A DNA stretch of 64,000 bases from Hydractinia symbiolongicarpus (GCF_029227915.1 NC_079885.1:26103001-26167000); one strand, 5' to 3'. Counted from the first letter of the stretch, positions 36,817 through 48,226 are shown. The notes: a model not told the origin generated them from the sequence alone. Numbers and translations: made by a program.

Positions 36817-38330
36817 GGACCAGCTTGTGCATTCCACCTTTAGCTCATGATTATTGATAACACATGTTTATTGGGTGCAGAAGACACCATATGTGATTAT
36901 CGGTTTATAGTGAAGTGCAGTGTACCTTCATGATTGAAGTGGAAGAGAAACAATATCCTTCATGCATGAGAATAAATTATTAAATAAGTATATAATTAAT
37001 AAACTAAATAATTAATCATTAATTACAAGTGACAAGTAAATGTATTATTAGTTGTGAAATGTACCTCGTGAATAGAGGATATGAGTATGTAATTCATGCA
37101 TGAAGAGATCTGGGTCATGCCTTGGAAACCGTTCACAATATTATGATCCATGAGGACATAAACTTGCGAGGGGCAACCAAAACGTCCATACTCTTAGGAA
37201 ATTACCCTCTTTGCCTTGGGCAAGCATTTTGGTGTGATTACCTTGTTATGATTACTAGCAGCATGCGTTATCTGTCCTGCCTTACTTATTTATTTTCTTA
37301 CCCGGCATCCCAATCCATTCCCCAAATTTACAAATTGCGTTCCATGCGTATGATGTTGTATACCAAAATGTGCCATAATACAATATTCTTGATTAATAAG
37401 TGTGTTTTTACTGAGTAACCAAGACAATTAAGTGCACACACAAATAAATATAAACTCGCAAAACCCTTAGGGGATTTAATTATAACAAAAGACAAACAAC
37501 TGCCGTCCTCCACGCAAAGGTGTGATATGAGCATGTACGTGGTAGATTACATTTAGACTGTACTGTAGCTAGGTGGTCAGGGGATCACAGTTTAACAACA
37601 CACATCACAATAAAACTATATTTAAAACTATAAAAGGTTATGTAGTTATTGAGGATTGCCACATCATCATCGCCCAGAGGTGTTTGTTCAAATAGTATAT
37701 ACCTAATAAAGACGGTAGCTATAGACCTTTGTAATGTTCACATTTTCCGTAATAAGCTCTAACAACTGCATAGCGGGCGGAAAGATGCCGAAGTTTGCTG
37801 AAGAAGTCTTTTTCAGACCATTTTCTACAGAAATATTTTTGTGTAGATGGATAACTTCTGATTAACATATATTTATACAGTCCTGGTCATATGAATTTTA
37901 GCAGCTGAGTGATACTTCACTCGCCTCGATTGTCGTAGGTGCATGATGAATTTCACGCGTCTTGCCTTAATTGAGGAGTGTGATTATTCATAATTTGAGG
38001 TGCGTGATAACACATATGAAAAGTGTGGTCATCTGGTAGGCCTAATGAGTAATTGAATGTATTGCATCTTTATTAAAGGACCGTCACAAAATTTTCGTAC
38101 ACAATTTGTATAGTTTGTATAAAAACTTTGTATCAATGATCAGCCCTTAAAATTAGCGCCGGCATTTTCGGAACATTCGGCACAATACGAAGATACCGTA
38201 GTTGCGTCGGCAAAAGCGGTCAGCGTTATTATGAAGAACGTAAGGTATAAAGAACATTAAAGTCGGCCCTTTCCTTCATGCTGACACTCTTATGCTCACC
38301 TGATGAATTACACTGAGACTCGAACGAAAG
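36817..38330. other. intergenic stretch without a recognised gene
   Basis: AT-rich, with repeated phrases such as ATTATTATTATGTGG left over from the tandem unit at its start. Small open frames here show no domain or splice support. Confidence 0.5.
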
Positions 38331-38340
38331 ACGGCGCCGT

Positions 38341-38692
38341 GGCGCCGTAGATTAGTGGTTATAGCTCTCATACTCTGTGCGGGAGACCGGGGTTCGATTC
38401 CTCTTGACGGCGATTCAACACGGGTGAGTAAATGTTACCATAGCCCCGGGTTAACCCAAGCCATGTGAGGGAAATTGGGAAGATGGCACACTGTGTGGGC
38501 CGTTGGATGTTGCAGGGAGTTGTCTAGTAGAGCGCGGGCTCTAATTGGGTCTGTGTAGCTCAAAAATGAGCTTTAAATACTCTAGGACTCTCCGTCTAAG
38601 CCATGGCCCCTCCTGGAAATAATAGACAGGGTATATCCCTCGATATTTGTGAGGCTAGCCATGTAAAATATGCACATCTATCTATCTATCTA
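38341..38692 (+). mobile_element. tRNA-derived SINE, full length
   Basis: The first 72 bases are tRNA-like: CGCCGT pairs with ACGGCG, the A box is TAGATTAGTGGTTATAGC, and the B box is GGTTCGATTCC. A 265-base tRNA-unrelated body follows, with AGCTCAAAAATGAGCT and GGAAATAATAGACAGGGTAT, ending in an ATCT tetranucleotide tail. Such elements are transcribed by RNA polymerase III and copied by a partner LINE. A truncated reverse copy of the body lies at 63193-63385. The anticodon arm is too degenerate to name the parent tRNA. Confidence 0.88.
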
Positions 38693-38699
38693 GTAAATA

Positions 38700-40040
38700 A
38701 TTACTTTATACAAAAGACATTTCAGTTGGGCATTATTGAAGTGACTAAAGTGTTTTTGGTGCGTGATTAAAGACGCTGCTCCATTGTTGCAGGAACGTGC
38801 AGAAGTGCGGGGTGCGATCACGCACCTCAAAAGAGGAGGACTATATATAAAGTGGTAATAATACCTTTGTGCTAAAAGACAGACTAAAAAAGGACTCACT
38901 TCACCTTTTGTTGAAGCTGAAAGGGCTTACGACAGAAAAAGTAAACATTTAAAAAGGTCTAGCGTAATGACTTGCGCCATAGCTTGTTTCATTTTTTTCG
39001 CAAGGTAAATAGTTTTTTAACCAACCAGATTTTCTAAAAAAAAATTATTAGCTAATTAAATTACTTTATTTTGCCTGTCAAAAAAATAAAAAATAAAATT
39101 TATCAAGACCAGCAAGTCATCCATAAGTCTCAGGTGACTCTAACACCAAATTTTGTGACGTCGGCCCTAGCATCGCAACCAGGAAGATTGTGGAAAAGAA
39201 AAATCAGGAGTGGTTTCTTTAACGCTATCACAGACTAGAAAAAATGATCAGTGTAGTCAACAAATGCCACAAACTAACAAACAGCTGACCTCAAAACATT
39301 CAGCTCGAAGAAAAAAATAAATTGTCTTGCTAATTATATCCGATATTGGTTAATTTTTGAATAAGTAAGACTGAATAAACAAGGCTATTAGATGTGCTGA
39401 CTGTGCAATTTGTCCAGGGAAGAGGGTCATGGGGCCCGATCATCCTCATTCCTCTCCTCTTGCCCAAGACTCTGACGTCTGTTATAATTTATCAGTTGGA
39501 GACCGGTTTCCGTAATTATGTCCTCACAGTACATCACAGCCGAGGAAAAGCCTCATTTGCTACAATATTTCTCTTAGTGTTTCCCAATCATAACTTTTAT
39601 TGTTAATTTAAAACACATATACATGGCCGTCCAGCATTTTGTTTTTTCTTTTAGTAATATTTCGTAATACTTCATCAAACTATACAAAAAGTTGTCGTTA
39701 CTAAAGGTTATCATTACATTGACATCAAATCGACGTTACTGCAACGACTTCCGTCTAAGGTACGCGAGCATTGGTCTCCATAATGTCGTCGTCACATACT
39801 GGCTATCGTCTAGATTAAGACCATATTCACTATGCGGCGACGTATCCTGGAACTGAATTTCCAGTGCTTTGTGTACCTTACGATCAAATTTTAGCATGTT
39901 TGGAGTGTCCCAATCATAACTAACATTACAAGAACTGGAATGAAATGAAAGTTCTGATGCGTTCCACATTTTGTGTTGTTCGAAGCGGGTGGCGATATGG
40001 CAAATGCGTTAAAGAATATGCCGGGGAGACAATATCAAGT
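38700..40040. other. intergenic stretch without a recognised gene
   Basis: No coding signal with splice or domain support; short open frames near 39394-39606 and 39736-39969 look random. Confidence 0.4.
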
Positions 40041-40046
40041 ATTATC

Positions 40047-40135
40047 CAACCTCGTTCCCAGGTTATTGTGACCCCTGAGCCGTTATTACGGAGTGGAATT
40101 TATCATCAAGGAAAAATGCCCTGGGAACGAGGTTG
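40047..40135. mobile_element. CAACCTCG palindromic MITE, copy 2
   Basis: Left end CAACCTCGTTCCCAGG and right end CCTGGGAACGAGGTTG are perfect inverted repeats of 16 bases around a 57-base core containing CCCCTGAGCCGTTATTACGG. This is the cleanest copy of the family here. Confidence 0.9.
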
Positions 40136-40139
40136 AGTA

Positions 40140-41680
40140 ATATCAAGAAAATGTTTTTATCGACAAATGTATTGTAGGAGTTTAGAGATCTATAATCATG
40201 TCCATTGCCTCTTGAAAATTATTTTTTGTGCTTGTTCACATTTTAAGCTACTATTTTTCTTAACGATGGGCAATACCGCTCCATATTGACCCGTCGTGAA
40301 GAGCACTAAGCCAATTAGAACGCCTAAAAACCTGCATTGCCCGCAGACTATTAACAATACTTCGTACTGATCACAATACTCGCAAATTCTTTCCTGCTAA
40401 GAACCGTTGTCATTAAGTCCGACTTTTTTACTTCTTAAAGTTCCTCTCCGGATACCTAGATACATCGATAGAGACACTCTAAATTCTCGCATTCCACGTT
40501 AAGTTACAACCTTGTCCTGGGAATGAGGTTAGTTAAGTTACTGTTGTTGAACGTGATTGTGTGTAAATACATTTGCATGCTTGTTCACAGGAAAAAAAAT
40601 ATTCTCTGAATATGAATAAAAATGTGAATGCACACAGGAAGTAATAGCAACGGTAGAAGCTGCGGTATGACTGGACACCAATCTCGTCCCCAGGAGATTT
40701 TTTAGATTAAAGATCTCTGAGGTCGATAATGATTAGACACATTAAAATGCGTAGGGCCCATATCTCGCGTATACTTTTCTTGCTTTCAAGACCTAAATGC
40801 GTGTTTCCGATTGATCACACAAAGTTTTTCTATAACTTATAATATGCCCGAGGATCGCCAAAAATTAAGATACCACCATGGATCAGCTCAAAAAAAAGCT
40901 ATTATCGAAGAGTGTTGGGGATAGTTATGATGGGGAGATTTTCGTTCAGGGATTCATCGCAAGATTACACCTGTTAGAGATGGATATACATACTAAGCGC
41001 ATTGCTGAATTAAGTGACTTACTGCAACTGACAGAATCTGGAAATTTATAAAATGATATTACTGGAGAAATCCGGCTATTTATTGAGGAATCATGCTATC
41101 TCCAGTACCTTAATTACCAGCCCATTGCGTTAGAAATAGGGTTCAACCGAAAAGATTCATCAATAAAAACAACAAGCATCACATGGTTATATCTTGAAAG
41201 TGAAAGTGAAACACAATTTTTGGTATAAGAATCGGGATAAGAATGTCCTACAAGCTTCCTTAAAAGTGTCGTGCTGTATAGTTATATAAATACCTTGCCG
41301 GTCAAAATTCTGTCACTCAAAAATTTAGGTCACTAATAATTTGTGGAGTCTTTGCCTAGAAAGGTAGTTAAATTTGCATCACATGGTTTTCGCTATCTGA
41401 TTGTTACTTCCTGATGATAAGAGAAAACGTACGATTTACGATGTCAAAAATTTCATAAATTATATCGGGCTGCGTGATATTAATCCTGTGAACAGGCTCG
41501 CCGCAAGGGTCATGTTCGTATCACCGTAACAACGTCAAAAGGGTGCAATATTTTTTGGGTACGAAGTTGACAACTGGTTAAACTTGTAACTAGAATGGTA
41601 TTATAAAATTTAAATCTCAGTATTATGTCCGCATGTTTTTTTTTGTTCCCTCGTAACAATTTTTGTCGAACAAAGAAACA
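40140..41680. other. region with fragments of the CAACCTCG family and no gene
   Basis: Half-ends of the MITE occur at about 40507-40533 (CAACCTTGTCCTGGGAATGAGG) and 40680. A 57-codon frame starting at 40874 (MDQLKKKLLSKS) has a fair start context but no recognisable domain and is not called a gene. Confidence 0.4.
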
Positions 41681-41687
41681 AGTATTT

Positions 41688-41787
41688 AACCTCGTTCCCA
41701 TGGCATTTTGCTTTGTTGATGAAGTTGGTAGCGGCCACACCGTAATAACGGCGGCTCAGGGGCCACAAGACCCCTGTGAGGAGGTTG
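41688..41787. mobile_element. CAACCTCG palindromic MITE, copy 3
   Basis: Ends AACCTCGTTCCCATGGCA and GACCCCTGTGAGGAGGTTG with the core GTAATAACGGCGGCTCAGGG. It lies about 120 bases downstream of the glutamine-synthetase-like stop codon and so may be in that gene's 3' untranslated region. Confidence 0.82.
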
Positions 41788-41909
41788 AGAAATATTAGCA
41801 ACAGAACGAAAAAGTATACATAGTCCAAGTCCCAAGTAGACAACGAGCAAGCAACAAGCAAATTTTCTGATGTGAATCTTTCCCTCAGTCTTGAAAACAT
41901 TTTTCACAG

Positions 41910-43340
41910 CTAAAGATAGCGTGTATAATTATCTAAATACCACTGTTCTCTCTCGCATTCTTTAATTTTACTTGTCTCTTCCTCTTCAGCTGATTTAATA
42001 GCTGTAAAGCATTTCATGAATTCATCGCCAAGTTCTCGCACAAACAAATCATTCTCCTTTAAATGTTTTAAAGATTCCTCTAACGATTTTGGAAGAGTCT
42101 TCATTGCTGCAGGCAAGTTAACCGAGATGGCAACATCTCCTTTATATGGTGGCATGGTCAACGTCATCCCTTTCTTTATCCCATCCATACCAGCAATTAT
42201 GCTGGCGGCAGTCAAAAGATATGGATTGACAGCTGCTCCTGGCTTCCGGTTTTCAATATACGTACCATTTTCGTTCATCATTTTGACTCGATATGTTACG
42301 CTTCGATTATCAAACCCCCATAGATCAGTCGTGGCAGCAAAGACGCCACTGTTGCGACGATCGTAGCAATTGGGAGTTGGGCAAGCAAGACACATTAAAG
42401 TCTTTGAATGAAAAATCAAACCAGCTAGCCATTGCTGACCAAGCTCGGATAAATGATTTTTATTTTCCTTGTCATAGAAAAGGTTGTTGCCGTCTAAATC
42501 CCACAAGGAGTGGTTAAAATGACCAGAGGATCCGCTAGAACTTGAAAATGGTTTTGACATAAATGTAACAAGCTGATTTTGTGATGCTGCAATTTCTTTG
42601 GCAAGATGTCTGAAACGAAACGCATTATCACATAGCGTAATTCCAAAAGACGGTCTCATTGTTAGTTCGTACTGCGACGGCCCGTATTCCACATGGTATA
42701 GCTCTGGCATTATTTCCATTTGTTTCATGTTCCTTGAGATGTTTTGTAACAAGAAATCATGTCTTGAAGTATCGAAGGTGGAAAACATATTAACTTCCTT
42801 AAAAACAGGTGATTTGTCCACTTTATTCAGAATGTAAAACTCGAATTCATATGCTCCAAAAATCTGCCAATTCTTTTCACGCAACCTCCCTATCTGTTTT
42901 TTACAAATAGCACGAGAGTGAGATTGCATAAACGAACTTTCCATATTATCATACTCCAGCCTCAAATCTCCAAGAACAGAAGCTGTGTTCTTCTTCCATG
43001 GTAAAACCCGAAAAGTTTCTAAATTTGGATAAAGGAAACCATTTTCGTAATCGATTTCTTCTTGTAAACCAGTTTTAGGCACATACTGTCCATGAACCGT
43101 CCACGCGTTCGTTGATTTACAAAGTGGAACACCAGTATCGATACAACGGATAAAATGATCGATATCTAACGTTAAACCTCTCGATATACCATGTATATCT
43201 TCCATTTCAACTCGCACAAATTCGATTTCGTTTGATTTGAGCTTTTGGTTCTCCAACAATCTCTTCAATGCTTCCATAATGTACTTCTTACCTAGAAAGC
43301 GAATAAGTGTTTTATCGTCATTATGACGAATTTGAACCAT
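41910..43340 (-). CDS. glutamine synthetase / lengsin family protein, intronless
   Basis: One uninterrupted 476-codon frame. The family is the type I-like glutamine synthetases that include animal lengsin. Ligand residues usually needed for catalysis are visible: EFEFY (metal-binding Glu), HVEYGPSQYELT (Glu pair), SGHFNHSLWD (active-site His), NCYDRR (Arg), NRSVTYRV (Arg), and YIENRKPGAAVNPYL (Glu and Arg, followed by the family NPYL motif). Vertebrate lengsin is an enzymatically silent lens protein, so conserved residues here leave room for real ATP-dependent ligase activity on glutamate or another acid. An N-terminal beta-grasp domain (about residues 20-110) is plausible. Being intronless among intron-rich neighbours suggests a retrocopy or a transferred gene; there is no poly-A tail or frameshift to mark it as dead. 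Confidence 0.9.
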   Translation of the reverse strand: MVQIRHNDDKTLIRFLGKKYIMEALKRLLENQKLKSNEIEFVRVEMEDIHGISRGLTLDIDHFIRCIDTGVPLCKSTNAWTVHGQYVPKTGLQEEIDYENGFLYPNLETFRVLPWKKNTASVLGDLRLEYDNMESSFMQSHSRAICKKQIGRLREKNWQIFGAYEFEFYILNKVDKSPVFKEVNMFSTFDTSRHDFLLQNISRNMKQMEIMPELYHVEYGPSQYELTMRPSFGITLCDNAFRFRHLAKEIAASQNQLVTFMSKPFSSSSGSSGHFNHSLWDLDGNNLFYDKENKNHLSELGQQWLAGLIFHSKTLMCLACPTPNCYDRRNSGVFAATTDLWGFDNRSVTYRVKMMNENGTYIENRKPGAAVNPYLLTAASIIAGMDGIKKGMTLTMPPYKGDVAISVNLPAAMKTLPKSLEESLKHLKENDLFVRELGDEFMKCFTAIKSAEEEETSKIKECEREQWYLDNYTRYL

Positions 43341-43345
43341 TTTTG

Positions 43346-44820
43346 ATCACTTATGCTAACATTAGAAGTGACAATGGTATTAATTAAAGCAAGTTAGATT
43401 AATTAATAGACAAGATTCTCTTTAGCATGAATTTAAGCGATTATAAAACTTGTGTTATTATCTATACAACTGCCATTATCTCAAATACTCAGTCTACTAC
43501 TTATTTGATTTACTTTTTGTATTTCCTAAAACCGCCTATACATTTAAAAATCCTAAAACTGTTAATATTCCCCTACTTTAAAACTTGAAGAGATGTAGAA
43601 AAGTTTTTTTTATTTATTTGTTTGTTTTAGCATGGCTTATGTATTCTGTGCTTTTGTTTCGTGTCGCGGATGTTTAAATAACAGAATTATAAAAAAATTA
43701 TTATTACTAGTTACCAGTTTTATTATTAGCATCTAGTAATTGCAACTAAACTCTTTTTATTCTCCATTTATCTCGTCTCAATGATTTTTGTATCCTTATT
43801 CTCAAGGCTCTTTTCTCAACTTATCACGCATATATAAAAAATAATTCTTCTGAGTTGAACAAACGACTGAAAAATGACAAAGTGTTTAAGTAAACAATTT
43901 TTATTTTATTTTTTCGCCTCATCCTCCATTTTAGTTTATTTTTAACCTATGAGGTAACGACAGTTCTCCCTCACGCGGGTTGTTTTAAACGCGAAAAAAA
44001 CGGGGGAGTAGAATAGTTTCAAAAAACATCTTAATTTTTAGCTTTTAGCTTTTTCACAGTAGTGAGAACATTTTTATGTGTCCTCTAATTAATGACACTT
44101 TAAAAAACGAACATCTTTAATTAATGGACAAAAAGTAATTGCACGGGCAAACACATGATGGCGGACAGTAATTAGCGGACACTCTAATTAGAATACAATT
44201 TTTGTTTCACAAAAAAAACTATCGAAAATATTCTCTTATCGAGATCGGAAAACGATTTTGTCCGCCTTAGCTGTCCGCCTTGGAGATATTTTGCTTATTT
44301 TTACAAGATACACGGAAGAACATATACTGCTCTAAAACCGGAAGGCTATTAGTATGAATTACATGCCAAAAAGTTGTGTTTTTCTTCATCTAACCTGCTC
44401 CAATCATAGAAAGTTTCAATTTACTCATGCAAATACTTAACAGAGAAAAAAAATAATTGATATCAGTAAGAATTTAAAACGTGCCGCAGATTCGATGCAT
44501 GTGCATTGTTCTTATAAAATGCTTTTCAGGGAAACAGTAAGGGCCTGAAAAGATCAAGACTCTGGGCACGAGGTTGTTGTCACAGCACTATTATCTTTCC
44601 CCCTGTAAGAAATAATTAAATTACTTGCCTTTTCTTTGGATTTATAAATGTCTTTTGTATCAGCGAATGTCTTTTTTTTAATGCAATTTTCATAAAACTT
44701 ACTATGTGCGCTATTCCTTTTTGATGCTGCATATATAAACAATCAACGTGTAATTTCAACGATAATAGGGCTTCTATTTGTCTTTTTCATAACTTGACAA
44801 CGAGAAAGATTATCATTAAA
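43346..44820. other. upstream region of the glutamine-synthetase-like gene, no gene seen
   Basis: AT-rich sequence. A half-end of the CAACCTCG family (CTGGGCACGAGGTTG) lies at about 44561-44576. No other feature is supported. Confidence 0.45.
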
Positions 44821-44821
44821 A

Positions 44822-44897
44822 AAAATCCCTTGATGATTTGAAAGTTTATCTTATATTAGACACCAATTATTTTTTCGTTTTAAATTATTTCTGTTTT
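44822..44897 (+). repeat. left copy of an 84-bp unit split by the Penelope-like element
   Basis: AAAATCCCTTGATGATTTGA onward matches 48247-48330 with about one base change. The first copy is cut at ...TTATTTCTGTTT, where the retroelement starts, and its missing end (CTCCTTCTG) reappears at 48238-48246. The locus therefore had two tandem 84-bp units before insertion. Confidence 0.85.
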
Positions 44898-45640
44898 ACT
44901 GTGGAAAGTTTATCATTTCTTGAACATGATAGTTTAGTAGGCGACGTTTCGGGAGATCCTTCTCCCATCATCGGGCAAAGTAAAATGATGTTGCGCATGT
45001 ACTTATATAATTGCAGAGGATCGAAATTCATAAAATTTAACCAATCAGAAACGAGCTGATAATTACAGTTAATTACGGTAATTAACATTTTCGGACCTGG
45101 ATGTAGGTAACTACTTCTTCTGTAGGGCTGGTAACCAAATCTCAGGAAGTTGATATGAGATGCTGTTTATGTGTTTGTTACGTTCTACACTGTTGATGGT
45201 TTCTTTAATCTTCCTGGCCGTTGTTCTGGATTCTTTGTCAATGATTTTCTTTTCATCCCAATTAAACTGATGACTTCTGCTCCAGCTGTGGTCCGCAATT
45301 TCGTTTTTCTTCACATCTCCGTTTCTCACTGCGCGCATATGTTCTTGTACTCGTTGCTTAAACTTTCTTTTTGTTTCGCCTATATACACTGCATCACAAT
45401 CTTTACACGGGATTTCGTAAACAACATTGCTTTGTTCTTCCAGGTTTATTTTGTCTTTTGGTTTAGACAAAGTGCTTCTTAGGGTGTCTTTAGAGGTAAG
45501 AATGCATTTGATCTTGTGTTGCCTTAAAACTCGACGAAGGATCTCGCTGGTACCTGGTACGAAGGGTAGGAATGCTGATGCGATAAATTCCTCTGATGTT
45601 TCTTTGTTGTCTCCGTTGCATCTTCTCTTCATTTTATTTT
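44896..45640 (-). repeat. left inverted arm of the Penelope-like element
   Basis: Reverse complement of 47439-48183. On the minus strand it encodes the same 174 codons from MKRRCNGDNKET to the GIY-YIG end (PEIWLPALQKK), followed by the same non-coding tail. It lacks the reverse transcriptase, so the frame at 45695-45111 is a duplicate fragment and not a gene of its own. Confidence 0.95.
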
Positions 45641-45641
45641 T

Positions 45642-46730
45642 ATGAATACTGAACAGACAAACCAAAATAATATCTTCAATAATATCAAACAGCAATATGG
45701 AGAATCTATCTTGGCAGAAGTCAGATCGCTAGAGAAATCAAGAATAAAATACGCAAGATACACTAACCATCTTCGGTTTTCTCTACGTTGTCTTCACAAC
45801 GAGATAACACCTAAAGATCTTCGGCTTACCTGCAGAGTAAAGACTGAAAGAAGTAAGAAAATCTTACAACGCGCAAGCCGCCAGTTGTTGCAAGAAAGAA
45901 TCCATCTAAATCACGTAACACGTAACACCCTACATCGCCAAATACTTGATCTTAACAACACCATCAAATCGAGACTCTCCACCGACCAATATAAACAGGT
46001 TAAGAATATTCATGATAGCGTGTATGAAAAAGAAATGAGATCGGTTAGAGACAGACACCTTAAAAAGTTCAACAAAATCAAAATCAATGACAGATTCAAT
46101 GATGATACACAAACGGGTATAGAAAAGAGCAAATGGATTGTCAATCTCTCCAACAGACAAGTCACGACAGAAGAAACAAACCTTCTATCAAAAGGAATGA
46201 ATTTCTGCATGACACCAGCTTCAATTCCAAAGAAAGAAATAGTTGCGAAAGTGGAAGAGGCAATTAAAGATCTACCAAAAGAAGAGGCAGACACAGTAAG
46301 AGCTAAAGTAAGCCTCACGCTACAGAAAAGCAAAACACCAAAGGACAATTTGCAAAAATCTGAAAGACTGTCATTGAAGAATCTAAAGAAGGACAAAGAT
46401 ATCATAATCCTAACGGCAGACAAGGGGAGAACAACGGTTATCATGAATACACTTGACTACATCAACAAGTGCAACGAACACATCAACAACGGGCCTTACA
46501 AACTTCTCAAGAAAGATCCCACAGAAGTCATCAAACGAGAAGCGAGGAACATCTTAATGGAGTTGAAGAGAAAAGAATACATCGACGATAAGCAGTATTA
46601 CCGACTGAAACCTTGTGACGGACCACCACCGCGATTTTACGGACTACCCAAAATTCATAAACAGGGAAATCCAATTCGAGTGACCACAGCAAAAACTCAA
46701 AAGAATTTTCGGAATACATCAGAGAAATAA
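45642..46730 (+). pseudogene. Penelope-like reverse transcriptase, N-terminal part
   Basis: A 362-codon frame from MNTEQTNQNN. It is highly charged and probably helical over about 250 residues, then reaches the start of the reverse-transcriptase core with ILTADKGRTTVIM, then FYGLPKIHKQGNPIR. Directly after GNPIR the frame changes and stops at AAATAA. The family continues here with a conserved block and a linker that ends in a SKNSKEF-like phrase; that phrase is found in the next frame (about 46690-46715). Part of the core is therefore missing through an internal deletion that also shifted the frame. Confidence 0.88.
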
Positions 46731-46750
46731 AGATAGCAGACGACGAATGC

Positions 46751-47968
46751 ATGGTATCATTTGATGTCACATCACACTACACAAATGTTCCCATAAAAGA
46801 CACCTTAAACATCATTAAAGACCTTATCGAAAACGATGCTGCATTCGGTGAAAAGACAAAGATTCCAGTCCCGGATTTTCTGCGTTTGGTCGAACTTGTT
46901 CTAACCAAAACATGGTATCTGTTTAATAAGAACTTCTACACTCAAACAGACGGAGTTGCCATGGGAGGCCCTGCATCATCAGTAGTCGCAGAAATATATA
47001 TGCAAGCACACGACATAACAGCATTAGTCACATCAGACAGACGTCCAAAGGTTTGGAAAAGATTTGTTGACGACGTATTCGCCATAATCAAAAGATCTCA
47101 TCTAGAAGAGTTCCATGAACACATCAACGGCCTACATCGACAAATCAAATTCACTGTTGAGCTTGAACACGATGGAAGTATCGCTTTCCTGGACACTTTG
47201 GTCAAACGCAAGAATGGTTCCATTTCAGTTTCAGTGTATCGTAAACCAACACACACTGACCAGTACCTTAACTTCGAATCAAACCATCAGAAATCTTGCA
47301 AAGAAAGTGTCATCTCTTCATTGCTGAATCGTGCCAACAGTGTAGTCAGTGACAAAGAGGAGAGGAAAATAGAAATTCGACGTGTAAGAAATGCATTAAT
47401 CGCAAATGGATACAGTCATAAAGTCATCACGCAAGTAGAAAATAAAATGAAGAGAAGATGCAACGGAGACAACAAAGAAACATCAGAGGAATTTATCGCA
47501 TCAGCATTCCTACCCTTCGTACCAGGTACCAGCGAGATCCTTCGTCGAGTTTTAAGGCAACACAAGATCAAATGCATTCTTACCTCTAAAGACACCCTAA
47601 GAAGCACTTTGTCTAAACCAAAAGACAAAATAAACCTGGAAGAACAAAGCAATGTTGTTTACGAAATCCCGTGTAAAGATTGTGATGCAGTGTATATAGG
47701 CGAAACAAAAAGAAAGTTTAAGCAACGAGTACAAGAACATATGCGCGCAGTGAGAAACGGAGATGTGAAGAAAAACGAAATTGCGGACCACAGCTGGAGC
47801 AGAAGTCATCAGTTTAATTGGGATGAAAAGAAAATCATTGACAAAGAATCCAGAACAACGGCCAGGAAGATTAAAGAAACCATCAACAGTGTAGAACGTA
47901 ACAAACACATAAACAGCATCTCATATCAACTTCCTGAGATTTGGTTACCAGCCCTACAGAAGAAGTAG
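46751..47968 (+). CDS. Penelope-like reverse transcriptase core and GIY-YIG endonuclease
   Basis: A 405-codon frame, whose sense extends upstream to about 46690 without a start. It contains VSFDVTSHYTNVPI, TDGVAMGGPASSVVAEIYM, and KRFVDDVFAI (the FVDD form of the catalytic YxDD box), then IAFLDTLVKRK and VYRKPTHTDQYL. The C-terminal GIY-YIG nuclease domain has VVYEIPCKDCDAVYIGETKR, with an upstream Cys pair and a following RVQEH. In intact elements this is one protein with the preceding frame; it nicks DNA and primes reverse transcription. The deletion upstream should make this copy unable to act on its own. Confidence 0.88.
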   Translation: MVSFDVTSHYTNVPIKDTLNIIKDLIENDAAFGEKTKIPVPDFLRLVELVLTKTWYLFNKNFYTQTDGVAMGGPASSVVAEIYMQAHDITALVTSDRRPKVWKRFVDDVFAIIKRSHLEEFHEHINGLHRQIKFTVELEHDGSIAFLDTLVKRKNGSISVSVYRKPTHTDQYLNFESNHQKSCKESVISSLLNRANSVVSDKEERKIEIRRVRNALIANGYSHKVITQVENKMKRRCNGDNKETSEEFIASAFLPFVPGTSEILRRVLRQHKIKCILTSKDTLRSTLSKPKDKINLEEQSNVVYEIPCKDCDAVYIGETKRKFKQRVQEHMRAVRNGDVKKNEIADHSWSRSHQFNWDEKKIIDKESRTTARKIKETINSVERNKHINSISYQLPEIWLPALQKK

Positions 47969-48226
47969 TTACCTACATCCAGGTCCGAAAATGTTAATTA
48001 CCGTAATTAACTGTAATTATCAGCTCGTTTCTGATTGGTTAAATTTTATGAATTTCGATCCTCTGCAATTATATAAGTACATGCGCAACATCATTTTACT
48101 TTGCCCGATGATGGGAGAAGGATCTCCCGAAACGTCGCCTACTAAACTATCATGTTCAAGAAATGATAAACTTTCCACAGTAATATGAATACTGAACAGA
48201 CAAACCAAAATAATATCTTCAATAAT

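Larger units (their letters stand above)
44896..48226 (+). mobile_element. Penelope-like retroelement with inverted arms
   Basis: A 745-bp segment at 47439-48183 is present, apparently identical, in inverse orientation at 44896-45640. Between them lies the body with reverse-transcriptase frames. After the right arm, the first 43 bases of the body (TATGAATACTGAACAGACAA onward, 45641-45683) recur at 48184-48226. The direct flank ATTATTTCTGTTT (11-13 bases) is duplicated. These are hallmarks of Penelope-like elements: reverse transcriptase plus GIY-YIG endonuclease, variable target duplications and tandem or inverted terminal segments. The copy looks recent. Confidence 0.93.

Noticed and set aside
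40874-41047. 57-codon frame MDQLKKKLLSKS with a Kozak-like start
   Set aside because: No domain, no following exon and a stop soon after; it may be a transposase scrap, but nothing proves it.
45111-45695. Separate GIY-YIG endonuclease gene on the minus strand
   Set aside because: It is the exact inverted copy of the retroelement's 3' end, not an independent gene.
45930-46444. Minus-strand frames of 76 and 144 codons inside the Penelope body
   Set aside because: Shadows of the plus-strand reverse-transcriptase frame with no domain of their own.
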